From: Stutzerimonas azotifigens DSM 17556
GTDB taxonomy: Bacteria > Pseudomonadota > Gammaproteobacteria > Pseudomonadales > Pseudomonadaceae
Direction: 5' to 3'
DNA length: 64,000 nucleotides
Assembly: GCF_000425625.1 (NCBI RefSeq)
Contig: NZ_AUDU01000016.1
Location: 62,001 to 126,000 of the forward strand
Position numbers and translations under genes: made by a program. Of this stretch, positions 19,702-29,455 are shown in pieces (the first letter of the stretch is position 1; every line of letters starts with the position of its first letter). Below the pieces are notes generated by a model. The model had not been told where the DNA came from, did not search any database, and saw nothing but the letters and a program-made list of their open reading frames with translations.

Positions 19702-21155
19702 GTCCGATGCACCCGTTCCCTTCGCCGTTGCGCCCCGTGGCGCTGGTGCTGTTCGCGCTGTCGCTCGGCGCCTGTACCCTCGGCCCGAACTACCAGCGGC
19801 CGGATCTTCCGGTCGCCGCCGAATTCAGGGAAGCCGAGGGCTGGAAGGCCGCCGCGCCGCGCGACGCCATCGAGCGCGGCGAATGGTGGCTGCTCTACGG
19901 CGACGAGGAGCTGTCGGCCCTGGTCGGACGGCTGAACCTGTCCAACCAGGACCTCGCTGCGGCCGAGGCGCGCTACCGGCAGGCCCGCGCGCTGATCCGC
20001 AGTGCCCGCGCGCAGTTGTTCCCGGGCGTGTCGGCCAGCGCCGGGGCGACGCGCTCCGGGCAGGGGCGCTCGAGCACCTCGGTCAGTGGCGGCGGAGTCG
20101 GCGAAAGCTACGAAGCGGGGGTCAGCGCCAGCTGGGAACTGGATCTCTGGGGCCGCCTGCGCCGGACCCTGGAAGCCAACCGCGCGAACGCCGAGGCCAG
20201 CGCCGCCGAGCTGGCCGCGGTGCGCCTGAGCCTGCAGGCCGAGCTGGTGGAGACCTACTTGCAGTTGCGCGTGCTGGATGAGCAGCGGCGCCTGCTCGCG
20301 GCCACGGTGGAGGCCTACGAGCGCTCCCTGCGGCTGACCGAGAACCAGTACCGCGCCGGCATCGCGCCGCGCTCGGACGTCACCCAGGCCCAGGCGCAGC
20401 TCAAGGGCGCGCAGGCCCAGGCGATCGACCTCGCCTGGCAGCGTGCCCAGTTCGAGCATGCCATCGCGGTGCTGGTCGGCGTGCCCCCGGCCCAGTTGCA
20501 GATCGCCGTCCGCGACAGTGTTCCGGACCTGCCGGCGGTGCCCCTGGCGCTGCCGAGCGAACTGCTCGAACGGCGCCCGGACATCGCTTCGGTGGAGCGC
20601 CAGGTCATCGCCGCCAACGCGCTGATCGGCGCCGCCGAGGCGGCCTGGTATCCGGACCTGGTGCTCTCGGCCAGCGGCGGCTACCAGAACAGCTCGTTGA
20701 ACGACCTGTTCAGCGTGCCCAACCGCTTCTGGTCGCTGGGGCCGCAGATGGCCCTGACCCTGCTCGATTTCGGCTCGCGCCGGGCCGAGCTGGAGCGCGT
20801 CGAGGCCACCTACGACGAGACGGTCGCGCTCTATCGCCAGACCGTGCTGGAAGCCTTCCGCGAGGTGGAGGACTACCTGGTGCAACTGCGCGTGCTCGAC
20901 GAGGAAGCCGTGGTGCAGCAGGAGGCGCTGGACGCCGCCCGCGAATCCCTGCGGCTGATCGAGAACCAGTACCGCGCCGGCGTCGTCGACTTCCTCAGCG
21001 TCGCCACCCTGCAGACCAACGCGCTGAATACCGAACGCACCCGCCTGCTGCTGCTGGGCGACCAGCTGACCGCCAGCGTGCGCCTGATCGCCGCGCTCGG
21101 GGGCGGCTGGAGCACCGCCGAGCTGCCGCGCTTCGGCGAAGGCGAGGAGCGCTGA
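19698..21155 (+). CDS. opmB: OpmB-type outer-membrane efflux channel (NodT family lipoprotein)
   Basis: This 485-residue TolC/OprM-fold channel completes the MuxABC-OpmB-type pump in the outer membrane. The signal peptide ends in a lipobox (LSLGAC, Cys about residue 26), followed by TLGPNYQRP, the NodT-family start. Two internal repeats contain the recurring SLRL-ENQYRAG motif (about 215 and 415), as expected for the duplicated outer-membrane-efflux domains. The ATG at 19698 overlaps the muxC stop. It is the last gene of the operon. REP-like DNA follows for almost 400 bp. Confidence 0.93.
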   Translation: MSPMHPFPSPLRPVALVLFALSLGACTLGPNYQRPDLPVAAEFREAEGWKAAAPRDAIERGEWWLLYGDEELSALVGRLNLSNQDLAAAEARYRQARALIRSARAQLFPGVSASAGATRSGQGRSSTSVSGGGVGESYEAGVSASWELDLWGRLRRTLEANRANAEASAAELAAVRLSLQAELVETYLQLRVLDEQRRLLAATVEAYERSLRLTENQYRAGIAPRSDVTQAQAQLKGAQAQAIDLAWQRAQFEHAIAVLVGVPPAQLQIAVRDSVPDLPAVPLALPSELLERRPDIASVERQVIAANALIGAAEAAWYPDLVLSASGGYQNSSLNDLFSVPNRFWSLGPQMALTLLDFGSRRAELERVEATYDETVALYRQTVLEAFREVEDYLVQLRVLDEEAVVQQEALDAARESLRLIENQYRAGVVDFLSVATLQTNALNTERTRLLLLGDQLTASVRLIAALGGGWSTAELPRFGEGEER

Positions 21156-21539
21156 CCCGGAACCGGAAAAAAGCCAGGCGGTGGCCGGGACGTCGTCACT
21201 TGGCTGAGGACGTCCCGGGAAACCTTTGACCTACGGTAGGCCTGCATTCGCCGCGAGGGCGCGCCTCCCACAGGGCTCGCTGGGTACCGACCTCCGGGTG
21301 AGGTGGAGCCTTGCAGGTGTGGCAGCGACCTGCGCACTACGAGAGAGCATCCCATACAGGCGGGGCCAGACCTCGGGACGTAGGAGCGACCCTGGACGCG
21401 AACGGGCCTGGCAGCGGAAGGGGGCGTTCGCGGTTCCCGCCCCGAGGTCACGCCCATCGGCTGCGTGGCCCGCACCGGCGAGGTGACACGGCATGCGCGC
21501 CGCCCCGGAACGCGTCACAACCGTAAGGACGGGATAACG
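21156..21539. repeat. Intergenic region with REP-like palindromes
   Basis: No coding sequence is supported between the convergent opmB and TRAP genes. The region carries REP-like units such as CGCGAGGGCGCGCCTCCCACAG (about 21253) and CCCGAGGTC-type arms (about 21371 and 21441). These resemble the palindromes near 10.06 and 49.3 kb. Confidence 0.6.
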
Positions 21540-21542
21540 AAA

Positions 21543-21574
21543 AACCCGAGGCCAGGAGACTGGCCTCGGGTTTC
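21543..21574 (-). terminator. Terminator for the orphan TRAP binding-protein gene
   Basis: A perfect 14-bp stem, AAACCCGAGGCCAG / CTGGCCTCGGGTTT, has a 4-base loop. On the minus strand it is followed by TTTTTCG, so it ends transcription of the TRAP gene, whose stop lies about 60 bases before it. Confidence 0.92.
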
Positions 21575-21635
21575 GGGGAAGCCCGGCGACGCCCCCATCG
21601 AGGCGAGGCCCGCTTTCTGCCTGCCGCGCAGCGCC

Positions 21636-22706
<1,071 letters not shown>

Positions 22707-22821
22707 TCAGGCTTATGCCAAAACACAGGCGCCAACAAAAGCACTTTTTAGCGAGTTCCGCGGCCTCCGCCACAAGAACAGAACTCGATCACACTCTGCG
22801 GGCGTTGGATGACGGAAACGT

Positions 22822-22860
22822 GGCGGCGCACGCATGTGGACTGTGCATGCGTGCGCCGCC
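22822..22860 (-). terminator. Hairpin terminator at the end of mexEF-oprN
   Basis: A perfect 15-bp stem (GGCGGCGCACGCATG at 22822-22836 with its complement at 22846-22860) has a 9-base loop. It lies 8 bases past the oprN stop. The T-tract after it on the minus strand is weak (ACGTTTCC), so it may be an imperfect intrinsic terminator or an mRNA 3'-end stabiliser. Confidence 0.75.
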
Positions 22861-22868
22861 GCCCCTGC

Positions 22869-24266
22869 TCAGGCGGCGTCGCCCTCGACACCCAGGCCGC
22901 CGCCCAGGGCCTTGTAGATGGCGACGATGCCGCGGTAGAGCGCCACCTCCGCCTGCGCCTGGGCATCCTCGGCGGCGAGGCGTTCGCGCTCCGCGTCGAG
23001 CAGCACCAGATAGTCCACCGAACCTTCGCGGTAGCGGATGCTGGCCTGTTCGGCGGCGGCGCGGCTGGCTTCCGATTGCCGGATCAGCGCCTGCAGGCGC
23101 TGCTGGGTCTTGGCGTAGTCGCTGAAGGCGTTTTCGGTTTCCTCCAGGGCGATCAGCACCTGCTGCTCGTAGCCGGCCAGCGCGGCGTCGGCGCCGGCTT
23201 CCGACTGGCGCAGGCGGGCGCGCACGCTGCCGAGGTCGAACGCCGGCCAGAACAGCGTCGGTGCCACGCCCCAGGCGCGCGACGCGCTGGAGCCGATCTG
23301 CGAGCCACGCCCGGCGGTGAAGCCGAGGAAGCCGGCCAGGCTCACGCGCGGGAACAGGTCGGCGGTGGCGACGCCTACTTCGGCGGTCGCCGCGGCGAGC
23401 TGGCGTTCGGCCGCGCGGACGTCCGGGCGCCGGCGCAGCAGGTCGGCCGGATCGCCCACCGACAGCGCCTTGGCGATCGCCGGCAGGGCTTGCGGCGAGA
23501 GGTCCACGCTCAGCCCCTCCGGACGCTGGCCCAGCAGCGTGGCGATGCGATTGCGTGCACGCACCTGTTCGGCTTCGAGCAGTGGCAAGGTCGCTTCGGT
23601 GGCAGCCAGGCGGGCGTCGGCGCGCATCAGGTCGAGATCGGAGCCGATGCCGGCATCACGCAGTTCGAGGGTCAGCGCGCGGGATTCGCGCTGGTTCTCC
23701 AGGTCGGCGCGGGCGATGCGCTCGCGCAGCTGGGCGCCGCGCAGCAGGCCGTAGGCGTCGACCAGTTCGGCGATCAGGCTGACCTGGACGTCGTCGAGTA
23801 GCGCGCTGGCCTCCTCAATGCGCGCCTCGCTCGATTCGATTTCGCGCTGGATGCGGCCGAACAGGTCGAGTTCCCAGGCCATGTCCAGGCCGAGGTCGTA
23901 GCGCTCGCTGTTGACGCGGCGCTCGGTGAGGCCCGGCTGCGGCCCCTTGCCGATCTCGGCGCTGGCGCGGCTGCCGACCACCGGGAAGCGGTCGTTGGCC
24001 AGGTCGTCGCGCAGTGCCCGGGCCGCGCGCAGGCGGGCGAAGGCGATGCGCAGCTCGTGGTTGTCCTGCAGCGCCGTGCCGACCAGCCGTTCCAGCGTCG
24101 GATCGTCGAACTGGCGCCACCAGGCCTGCTCGAAGCGGGTGCGGTCGAGCGCCACCGCGGCGGCCTGGGTCAGGCGCGCCGGCTCGGTCTGCGGCGCACG
24201 GTAGTCCGGCCCGACCGCGCAGGCGGAGACGGCGAGGGCGAGCAGGGCGGGTACGACGGGCTTCAT
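22869..24266 (-). CDS. oprN: OprN-type outer-membrane efflux channel
   Basis: This 465-residue NodT-family outer-membrane lipoprotein forms the exit duct of the MexEF pump. It starts MKPVVPALLALAVSACAVGPDYRAP, with a lipobox (VSAC, Cys about 16). The TolC-fold repeat features include SAEIGKGPQPGLTERR and late repeats rich in Ala and Glu. The open frame continues far upstream, but the ATG at 24266 starts the signal peptide and overlaps the mexF stop (ATGA), so it is coupled. It is the last gene of the operon. Confidence 0.92.
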   Translation of the reverse strand: MKPVVPALLALAVSACAVGPDYRAPQTEPARLTQAAAVALDRTRFEQAWWRQFDDPTLERLVGTALQDNHELRIAFARLRAARALRDDLANDRFPVVGSRASAEIGKGPQPGLTERRVNSERYDLGLDMAWELDLFGRIQREIESSEARIEEASALLDDVQVSLIAELVDAYGLLRGAQLRERIARADLENQRESRALTLELRDAGIGSDLDLMRADARLAATEATLPLLEAEQVRARNRIATLLGQRPEGLSVDLSPQALPAIAKALSVGDPADLLRRRPDVRAAERQLAAATAEVGVATADLFPRVSLAGFLGFTAGRGSQIGSSASRAWGVAPTLFWPAFDLGSVRARLRQSEAGADAALAGYEQQVLIALEETENAFSDYAKTQQRLQALIRQSEASRAAAEQASIRYREGSVDYLVLLDAERERLAAEDAQAQAEVALYRGIVAIYKALGGGLGVEGDAA

Positions 24267-27200
24267 GCTTGGATCTCCTTGAGGCGAACGGCCTTGCGGG
24301 CCTCGCGCCCTTCCACGAAGGCGCGAATGAGCACATAGAACACCGGGGTCAGCAGCAGGCCGAAGAAGGTCACGCCGATCATCCCGCTGAACACCGCGAC
24401 GCCCATCGCGTGGCGCATTTCCGCACCGGCGCCGGAGGACAGCACCAGCGGCACCACGCCCATGATGAAGGCGAAGCTGGTCATCAGGATCGGCCGCAAC
24501 CGCAGGCGGCAGGCTTCCAGCACCGCGGCGAGGCGGTCGAGGCCTTCCTCCTGCTTGTCCTTGGCGAACTCGACGATGAGGATGGCGTTCTTGCACGCCA
24601 GGCCCACCAGCACGATCAGGCCGATCTGGGTGAAGATGTTGTTGTCGCTGCCGGCGATGATCACGCCGGTGATGGCCGACAGCAGCGTCATCGGCACGAT
24701 CAGGATCACCGCCAGCGGCAGGCTCCAGCTCTCGTACTGCGCGGCGAGCACCAGGAAGGCCAGCAGCACGCAGAGCGGGAAGACGAAAATCGCGGTGTTG
24801 CCGGCGAGGATCTGCTGGTAGGTCAGCTCGGTCCATTCGTAGCTCATGCCGTTCGGCAGCTCGGCCTCGAGCAGGCGCGCCATCGCTGCCTCGGCCTGGC
24901 CGGAGCTGTAGCCCGGTGCCGGCGCGCCGTTGATCTCGGCGGTGATGAAGCCGTTGTAGTGCATCACCCGGTCGGGGCCGGCGGTGTCGCCGATCTTCAC
25001 GAAGGTCGACAGCGGGACCATCTCGCCGCGGTTGTTGCGTACCTTCAACTGCCCGATCTGCTCGGCTTCCAGGCGGAACTGCTGGTCAGCCTGGACGTTG
25101 ACCTGGTAGGTGCGGCCGAAACGGTTGAAGTCGTTGGCGTACAGCGAGCCCAGATAGATCTGCAGGGTGTCGAAGATGTCGTCGATGGCCACGCCGTGGG
25201 TCTTGGCCTTTTCCCGGTCGATGGCGGCATCGATCTGCGGCACGTTCACCTGGTAGCTGGTGAACAGCCCGGCCAGCTCCGGCACGTTCTGGCTCTTGGC
25301 GATGATGTTCTGGGTCTGCGCGTACAGCTCCTCGTAGCCCAGGTTGCCGCGGTCCTGGACCTGCACGCGGAAGCCGCCGATGGTGCCCAGCCCCATGACC
25401 GGGGGCGGCGGGAAGATCGCGATGAAGGCTTCCTGGATGCCGCCGAACTGCTGCTGCAGGGCGCCGGCGATGGCGTTGGCCGACAGCGACGGGTCCTGGC
25501 GCTGCTCGAACGGGTCGAGGGTGACGAAGACGATGCCGCTGTTCGGGCTGTTGGTGAAGCCGTTGATCGACAGGCCGGGGAAGGCCACGGTGCTTTCCAC
25601 GCCGGGGTGCTTCATGGCGATGTCGGACATCCGCCGGATGACGTCCTCGCTGCGGTCGAGGGTCGCCGCGTCGGGCAGTTGGGCGAAGGCCACCAGGTAC
25701 TGCTTGTCCTGGCCGGGAACGAAGCCGGTCGGGGTGCTGGAGAAGCCCAGGTAGGTCAGGCCCAGCAGCCCGGCATAAACCAGCAGGGCGATCGAGCTCA
25801 ACCGCAGGACCCTGCGTACGGCACCGACGTAGCCGTGGCTGGCGCGGTCGAACACACGGTTGAAGGGGCCGAACAGCCAGCCGCCGAAGAGCTTGTCGAG
25901 CAGGCGGGAAAAGCGGTCCTTCGGCTCGTCGTGGCCCTTGAGCAGGACGGCGGCGAGGGCCGGCGACAGCGTCAGCGAGTTGAACGCGGAGATCACCGTG
26001 GAAATCGCCACGGTCAGCGCGAACTGCTGGTAGAACTGCCCGGTCAGACCGGAAATGAAGGCGGTCGGCACGAACACCGCGCACAGCACCAGGGCGATGG
26101 CGATGATCGGCCCGGTGACCTCCTTCATGGCCTGGCGGGCGGCCTGCACCGGTGTCTCGCCAAGGCCGATGTGGCGTTCGACGTTCTCCACCACGACGAT
26201 GGCGTCGTCCACAACGATGCCGATCGCCAGCACCAGGCCGAACAGCGACAGCGCGTTGAGCGAGAAGCCGAACATGTGCATCACCGCGAAGGTGCCGATC
26301 AGTGAAACCGGCACCGCCGCCAGCGGGATGATCGAGGCGCGCCAGGTCTGCAGGAACAGGATCACCACCAGCACCACCAGCACGATGGCTTCCAGCAGGG
26401 TGTGCACCACCGCCTCGATCGAACCGCGCACGAACACCGTCGGGTCATAGACGATGGAATAGTCCACCCCCTGCGGGAAGGTCTGCTTCAGCTCGGCCAT
26501 GCGCGCGCGCACCAGGTCGGAAATCTCGATGGCGTTGGAGCCCGGGCGCTGGAAGATCGGGATGGCCACCGCCGGCTTGTTGTCCAGCAGCGAGCGCAGC
26601 GCGTACTGGCTGGAGCCGAGTTCGACGCGGGCGATGTCGCGCAGGCGGGTGATGGCGCCGTCCGCCTCGGCGCGCACGATGATGTTCTCGAACTCTTCCT
26701 CGGTGACCAGCCGGCCCTGGGTGTTGATCGACAGCTGGAAGCTGTTGCCGCCGTCCACCGGCGGTGCGCCGAGCGCGCCGGCGGCGACCTGGCGGTTCTG
26801 CTCGCGGATGGCGTTGACCACGTCGGTGGCGGTCAGGTTGCGCGAGGCGACCTTGTTCGGATCCAGCCAGACGCGCAGCGAATAGTCGCCGAGGCCGAAC
26901 AGTTGCACGTCGCCGACGCCTTCGAGCCGCGCCAGCTCGTCCTTGATGTTGAGCGTCGCGTAGTTCGACAGGTAGAGCATGTCGTAGCGGTCGTCGGGCG
27001 AGGTCAGGTGCACCACCATGGTCAGGTCGGGCGAGGCCTTGTCGACCGTCACGCCGATGCGCTGCACCTCGGTCGGCAGGGTCGGCATGGTGCGCGTGAC
27101 CCGGTTCTGCACCTGCACCTGCGCCTTGTCCAGGTCGGTGCCGAGGGCGAAGGTGAGGGTCAGGGTCATCTTGCCGTCGGAGGTCGCCTGCGAGGACATG

Positions 27201-27436
27201 TAGAGCATGTTCTCGACGCCAGTGATGGCCTGCTCGAGCGGCGAGGCGACGGTTTCGCCGATGACCTTGGGGTTGGCGCCGGGGAATTCGGCGCGCACCA
27301 CCACGGTCGGCGGCACGACCTCGGGGTACTCGCTGATCGGCAGCTGGAACAGCGAGATGCCGCCGGCGATCAGGATGACCAGCGAAAGCACGGCGGCGAA
27401 AATCGGCCGCTGGATGAAGAACTGGGAAAAGTTCAT
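24263..27436 (-). CDS. mexF: MexF-type RND multidrug efflux permease (HAE1 family)
   Basis: This 1057-residue inner-membrane proton-driven transporter aligns by eye almost residue for residue with Pseudomonas MexF at its start (MNFSQFFIQRPIFAAVLS). It carries the TM4 acidic pair in AIGIVVDDAIVVVENVERH, near residue 405. MexEF-OprN exports chloramphenicol, fluoroquinolones, trimethoprim and quorum-signal precursors in P. aeruginosa. The substrates here are inferred. A 104-bp gap separates it from mexE. A mexT activator or mexS is not present beside the operon in this window, unlike the P. aeruginosa locus. Confidence 0.95.
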   Translation of the reverse strand: MNFSQFFIQRPIFAAVLSLVILIAGGISLFQLPISEYPEVVPPTVVVRAEFPGANPKVIGETVASPLEQAITGVENMLYMSSQATSDGKMTLTLTFALGTDLDKAQVQVQNRVTRTMPTLPTEVQRIGVTVDKASPDLTMVVHLTSPDDRYDMLYLSNYATLNIKDELARLEGVGDVQLFGLGDYSLRVWLDPNKVASRNLTATDVVNAIREQNRQVAAGALGAPPVDGGNSFQLSINTQGRLVTEEEFENIIVRAEADGAITRLRDIARVELGSSQYALRSLLDNKPAVAIPIFQRPGSNAIEISDLVRARMAELKQTFPQGVDYSIVYDPTVFVRGSIEAVVHTLLEAIVLVVLVVILFLQTWRASIIPLAAVPVSLIGTFAVMHMFGFSLNALSLFGLVLAIGIVVDDAIVVVENVERHIGLGETPVQAARQAMKEVTGPIIAIALVLCAVFVPTAFISGLTGQFYQQFALTVAISTVISAFNSLTLSPALAAVLLKGHDEPKDRFSRLLDKLFGGWLFGPFNRVFDRASHGYVGAVRRVLRLSSIALLVYAGLLGLTYLGFSSTPTGFVPGQDKQYLVAFAQLPDAATLDRSEDVIRRMSDIAMKHPGVESTVAFPGLSINGFTNSPNSGIVFVTLDPFEQRQDPSLSANAIAGALQQQFGGIQEAFIAIFPPPPVMGLGTIGGFRVQVQDRGNLGYEELYAQTQNIIAKSQNVPELAGLFTSYQVNVPQIDAAIDREKAKTHGVAIDDIFDTLQIYLGSLYANDFNRFGRTYQVNVQADQQFRLEAEQIGQLKVRNNRGEMVPLSTFVKIGDTAGPDRVMHYNGFITAEINGAPAPGYSSGQAEAAMARLLEAELPNGMSYEWTELTYQQILAGNTAIFVFPLCVLLAFLVLAAQYESWSLPLAVILIVPMTLLSAITGVIIAGSDNNIFTQIGLIVLVGLACKNAILIVEFAKDKQEEGLDRLAAVLEACRLRLRPILMTSFAFIMGVVPLVLSSGAGAEMRHAMGVAVFSGMIGVTFFGLLLTPVFYVLIRAFVEGREARKAVRLKEIQA

Positions 27437-27540
27437 CGGGACATTCCTTCGTTACGGTTACGCTCGGCAAGAGGCGTCCGCTGCCCGCGCAGGGCGGGCA
27501 GGGGGAACGCTGCAGGAGTGCCTCGCGGGGAGGCGCTGGT

Positions 27541-28767
27541 TCAGCCGCGCGGGGACTTCTCGGGCTCGCGCTGGGCGACGTTGGTGTCGGCGGCCTCGAC
27601 GGCGCGGCGCTGGCGGGCGAGGGCGGCGAGGGTGTCCTCGTCGGCCATCGGCACGGTCTGCGCCTCGACGTTCATGCCGGGGCGTACCCGCTGCAGGCCG
27701 TTGACCACGATGCGGTCACCCGGCTGCAGGCCGTTGCGTACGATGCGCAGGCCCTCGAGCTTGGGCCCGAGTTCGATGGCGCGGTAATCCAGCGTGCCGT
27801 CTTCCTTCAGGGTGAGGACGAACTTCTTGCCCAGGTCGGTGCCCACGGCGGAATCCTGGATCAGCAGGCCCTCGTAGGTCGCACTGCCGACCAGCTTCAG
27901 CCGCGCATAGAGACCGGGGGTAAACAGCCCTTCGCGGTTGTCGAACACGGCACGCCCGCGGATGGTGCCGGTACGCGGATCGACGTGGTTGTCGACGAAA
28001 TTCATGCGGCCCAGGTGCGGGTGCCCGGTCTCGTCGGTCAGGCCGAGGTACACCGGCGTCTCCTGCGCGCGGCTGCCCTGGCGCGCCAGGTGCCGGTACT
28101 TGAGGTAGATGCGCTCGTCCGCTTCGAAATAGGCATAGACCTTGTCGGTGGAGACCAGGCTGGTGAGCAGCGTCTCGCCGGCGTTGACCAGGTTGCCGGC
28201 GGTCACTTCGGCGCGGCTGACCTGGCCGTCCATGGGCGCGCTGACGCGGGTGAAGGACAGGTTCAGGCGGGCCGCTTCCAGCTGGGCGGCGATCGCCGCG
28301 GTGGCGGCTCGGGCTTCCTGGGCGGCGCTGATACGCGCATCGGCCAGCTCGGCGGAGATGGCGTTGCGCTCGCGCAGGCGCTCGCCGCGTTCGGCTTCGC
28401 TGGCGGTACGACGCTGCTGCGCGCGCGCCTGGGCGAGCTGGGCTTCGAGGCGCTTGACCTCGGCCTCGAAGGGGCGCGGATCGATCTGGAACAGCAGGTC
28501 GCCCTTGCGCACGCTCGAGCCTTCCTCGAAGGCGACCCGGTCGATGTAGCCGGACACGCGCGGACGGATCTCCACCGTTTCCGGCGCTTCCAGGCGGCCG
28601 GTGACCTCGTCCCATTCCACCACCGGCTGCTGGAGGACCTGGGCGACACTGACGGTCGGGGCGGGCGGTGCGCTTTGCGCCTGCTCGGCTTCACGCCCGC
28701 AGGCGCCGAGCGCCATGGCGGCAAGAACGACGAGAGAAATACGCAAGGGCTTGAGTGACGATTCCAT
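27541..28767 (-). CDS. mexE: MexE-type RND efflux periplasmic adaptor lipoprotein
   Basis: This 408-residue membrane-fusion protein is the adaptor of the MexEF-OprN-type pump. A lipoprotein signal ends in LGACG (Cys about 23). The MexE-like body includes EVTGRLEAPETVEIRPRVSG, the hairpin region and the FVDNHVDPRTGTIRGRAVFDN barrel segment. It is the promoter-proximal gene of the minus-strand operon. Upstream lie about 170 bp of non-coding DNA and then an sRNA gene on the same strand, whose terminator separates the two transcripts. No convincing MexT nod-box could be read by eye. Confidence 0.94.
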   Translation of the reverse strand: MESSLKPLRISLVVLAAMALGACGREAEQAQSAPPAPTVSVAQVLQQPVVEWDEVTGRLEAPETVEIRPRVSGYIDRVAFEEGSSVRKGDLLFQIDPRPFEAEVKRLEAQLAQARAQQRRTASEAERGERLRERNAISAELADARISAAQEARAATAAIAAQLEAARLNLSFTRVSAPMDGQVSRAEVTAGNLVNAGETLLTSLVSTDKVYAYFEADERIYLKYRHLARQGSRAQETPVYLGLTDETGHPHLGRMNFVDNHVDPRTGTIRGRAVFDNREGLFTPGLYARLKLVGSATYEGLLIQDSAVGTDLGKKFVLTLKEDGTLDYRAIELGPKLEGLRIVRNGLQPGDRIVVNGLQRVRPGMNVEAQTVPMADEDTLAALARQRRAVEAADTNVAQREPEKSPRG

Positions 28768-28942
28768 GTGGACTCCGCATGCCTGGGATTGGGCGACGCT
28801 GCGGAGTGTGCTCGGCGGGGGGAGCGATAACGAATCGAACGGGGCGAAGATGAATATCAGCCGGCGTGATGATAGGCATGCCTGCGGGCGGGCGGTATCG
28901 ATGCGGCGATATGACGGGCGACAAGCGAGTTCGCCGGCCCGT

Positions 28943-29058
28943 AAAAAAGAAGCCCCGCCGAAGCGGGGCTGTACATGCGGGTCCTTGCCGTCCCTGCCGG
29001 ACTCCTTGTCCGTCGTCGTTGCGCTTGGCTTCCTTGCGATCCCTGCGCATCAGCATGC
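28943..29058 (-). ncRNA. RsmX/Y/Z-family regulatory sRNA (CsrA/RsmA sponge)
   Basis: On the minus strand a roughly 116-nt transcript unit carries six GGA motifs in about 60 bases (complementary to 28982-28984, 28991-28993, 29003-29005, 29009-29011, 29031-29033 and 29040-29042). One is displayed in the loop of the hairpin CGGAC-AAGGA-GTCCG. It ends in a textbook terminator, AGCCCCGC / GCGGGGCT with a CGAA/TTCG loop, then TTCTTTTTT. A -10-like CATAAT (29066-29071) sets the start near 29058. A GacA-type upstream site lies about 66 bases upstream of that start. This is the layout of Rsm sRNAs, which titrate RsmA/CsrA. Which of rsmX, Y or Z it is cannot be decided without alignment. Confidence 0.88.
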
Positions 29059-29115
29059 GAGGGTGATTATGTAGAGGCACTGGGCCAGTGTGAATGGCTC
29101 ATTGCCATCGCGTCG

Positions 29116-29133
29116 TGTAGGAAAATGCTTACA
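29116..29133 (-). promoter_or_regulatory. GacA upstream activating sequence for the Rsm sRNA
   Basis: The minus strand reads TGTAAGCATTTTCCTACA, matching the GacA consensus TGTAAG-N6-CTTACA with one mismatch. It is centred about 66 bases before the predicted sRNA start, as in rsmY and rsmZ genes of other pseudomonads. Confidence 0.88.
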
Positions 29134-29455
29134 CGAGCGTGTAGGGAGCGTCCCGTCGCGGTCACGTTATCGAGATGGTGGGCTGAAGCCCACCCTACGG
29201 CAGTATGGGGGCGTGGGTTCCGTCTTTCGGTGCGGGAAGTGCCGTCACAACACCCGACCAGCGGCCCGGCTGCAGGCAAGCCTTTAATTTCGAGAACCGA
29301 TTCACGCCGTGGTGGTCGTAGGGGTACGATCCGGGCTGGCGGTCCAGGCCACTCAGAGGGCTGAGGCTGCCGCCGGTTCGCTCACCGCAGGGCAGCTGCC
29401 GTACTTAACGAAACGGACGCATGCATCAATTGGAACCCTTCATTCAAGGACTCAC
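29134..29455. other. Intergenic region upstream of galU
   Basis: No gene is seen. A perfect inverted repeat GGTGGGCT-GA-AGCCCACC lies at 29177-29194 and is of the type widespread in pseudomonad intergenic DNA. The rest presumably holds the galU promoter. The frame upstream of galU is open but shows no conserved residues. Confidence 0.55.

Noticed and set aside
24014..26305. A 763-codon plus-strand frame opposite mexF and oprN
   Set aside because: It spans two unrelated genes on the other strand and shows no family motif, so it is a high-GC shadow.
28770..28930. A MexT nod-box upstream of mexE
   Set aside because: Only partial matches (ATCG...ATCGAT) were seen, and the ATCA-N5-GTCGAT-N4-ACYAT consensus is not met.
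28691..29080. A 129-codon minus-strand frame across the sRNA region
   Set aside because: It runs straight through the sRNA terminator hairpin, has no ribosome-binding site, and its composition is explained by the sRNA sequence.
29309..29455. An N-terminal extension of GalU
   Set aside because: The conserved GalU start is at 29456, the product from there has the standard 279 residues, and the extension crosses noncoding repeat DNA.
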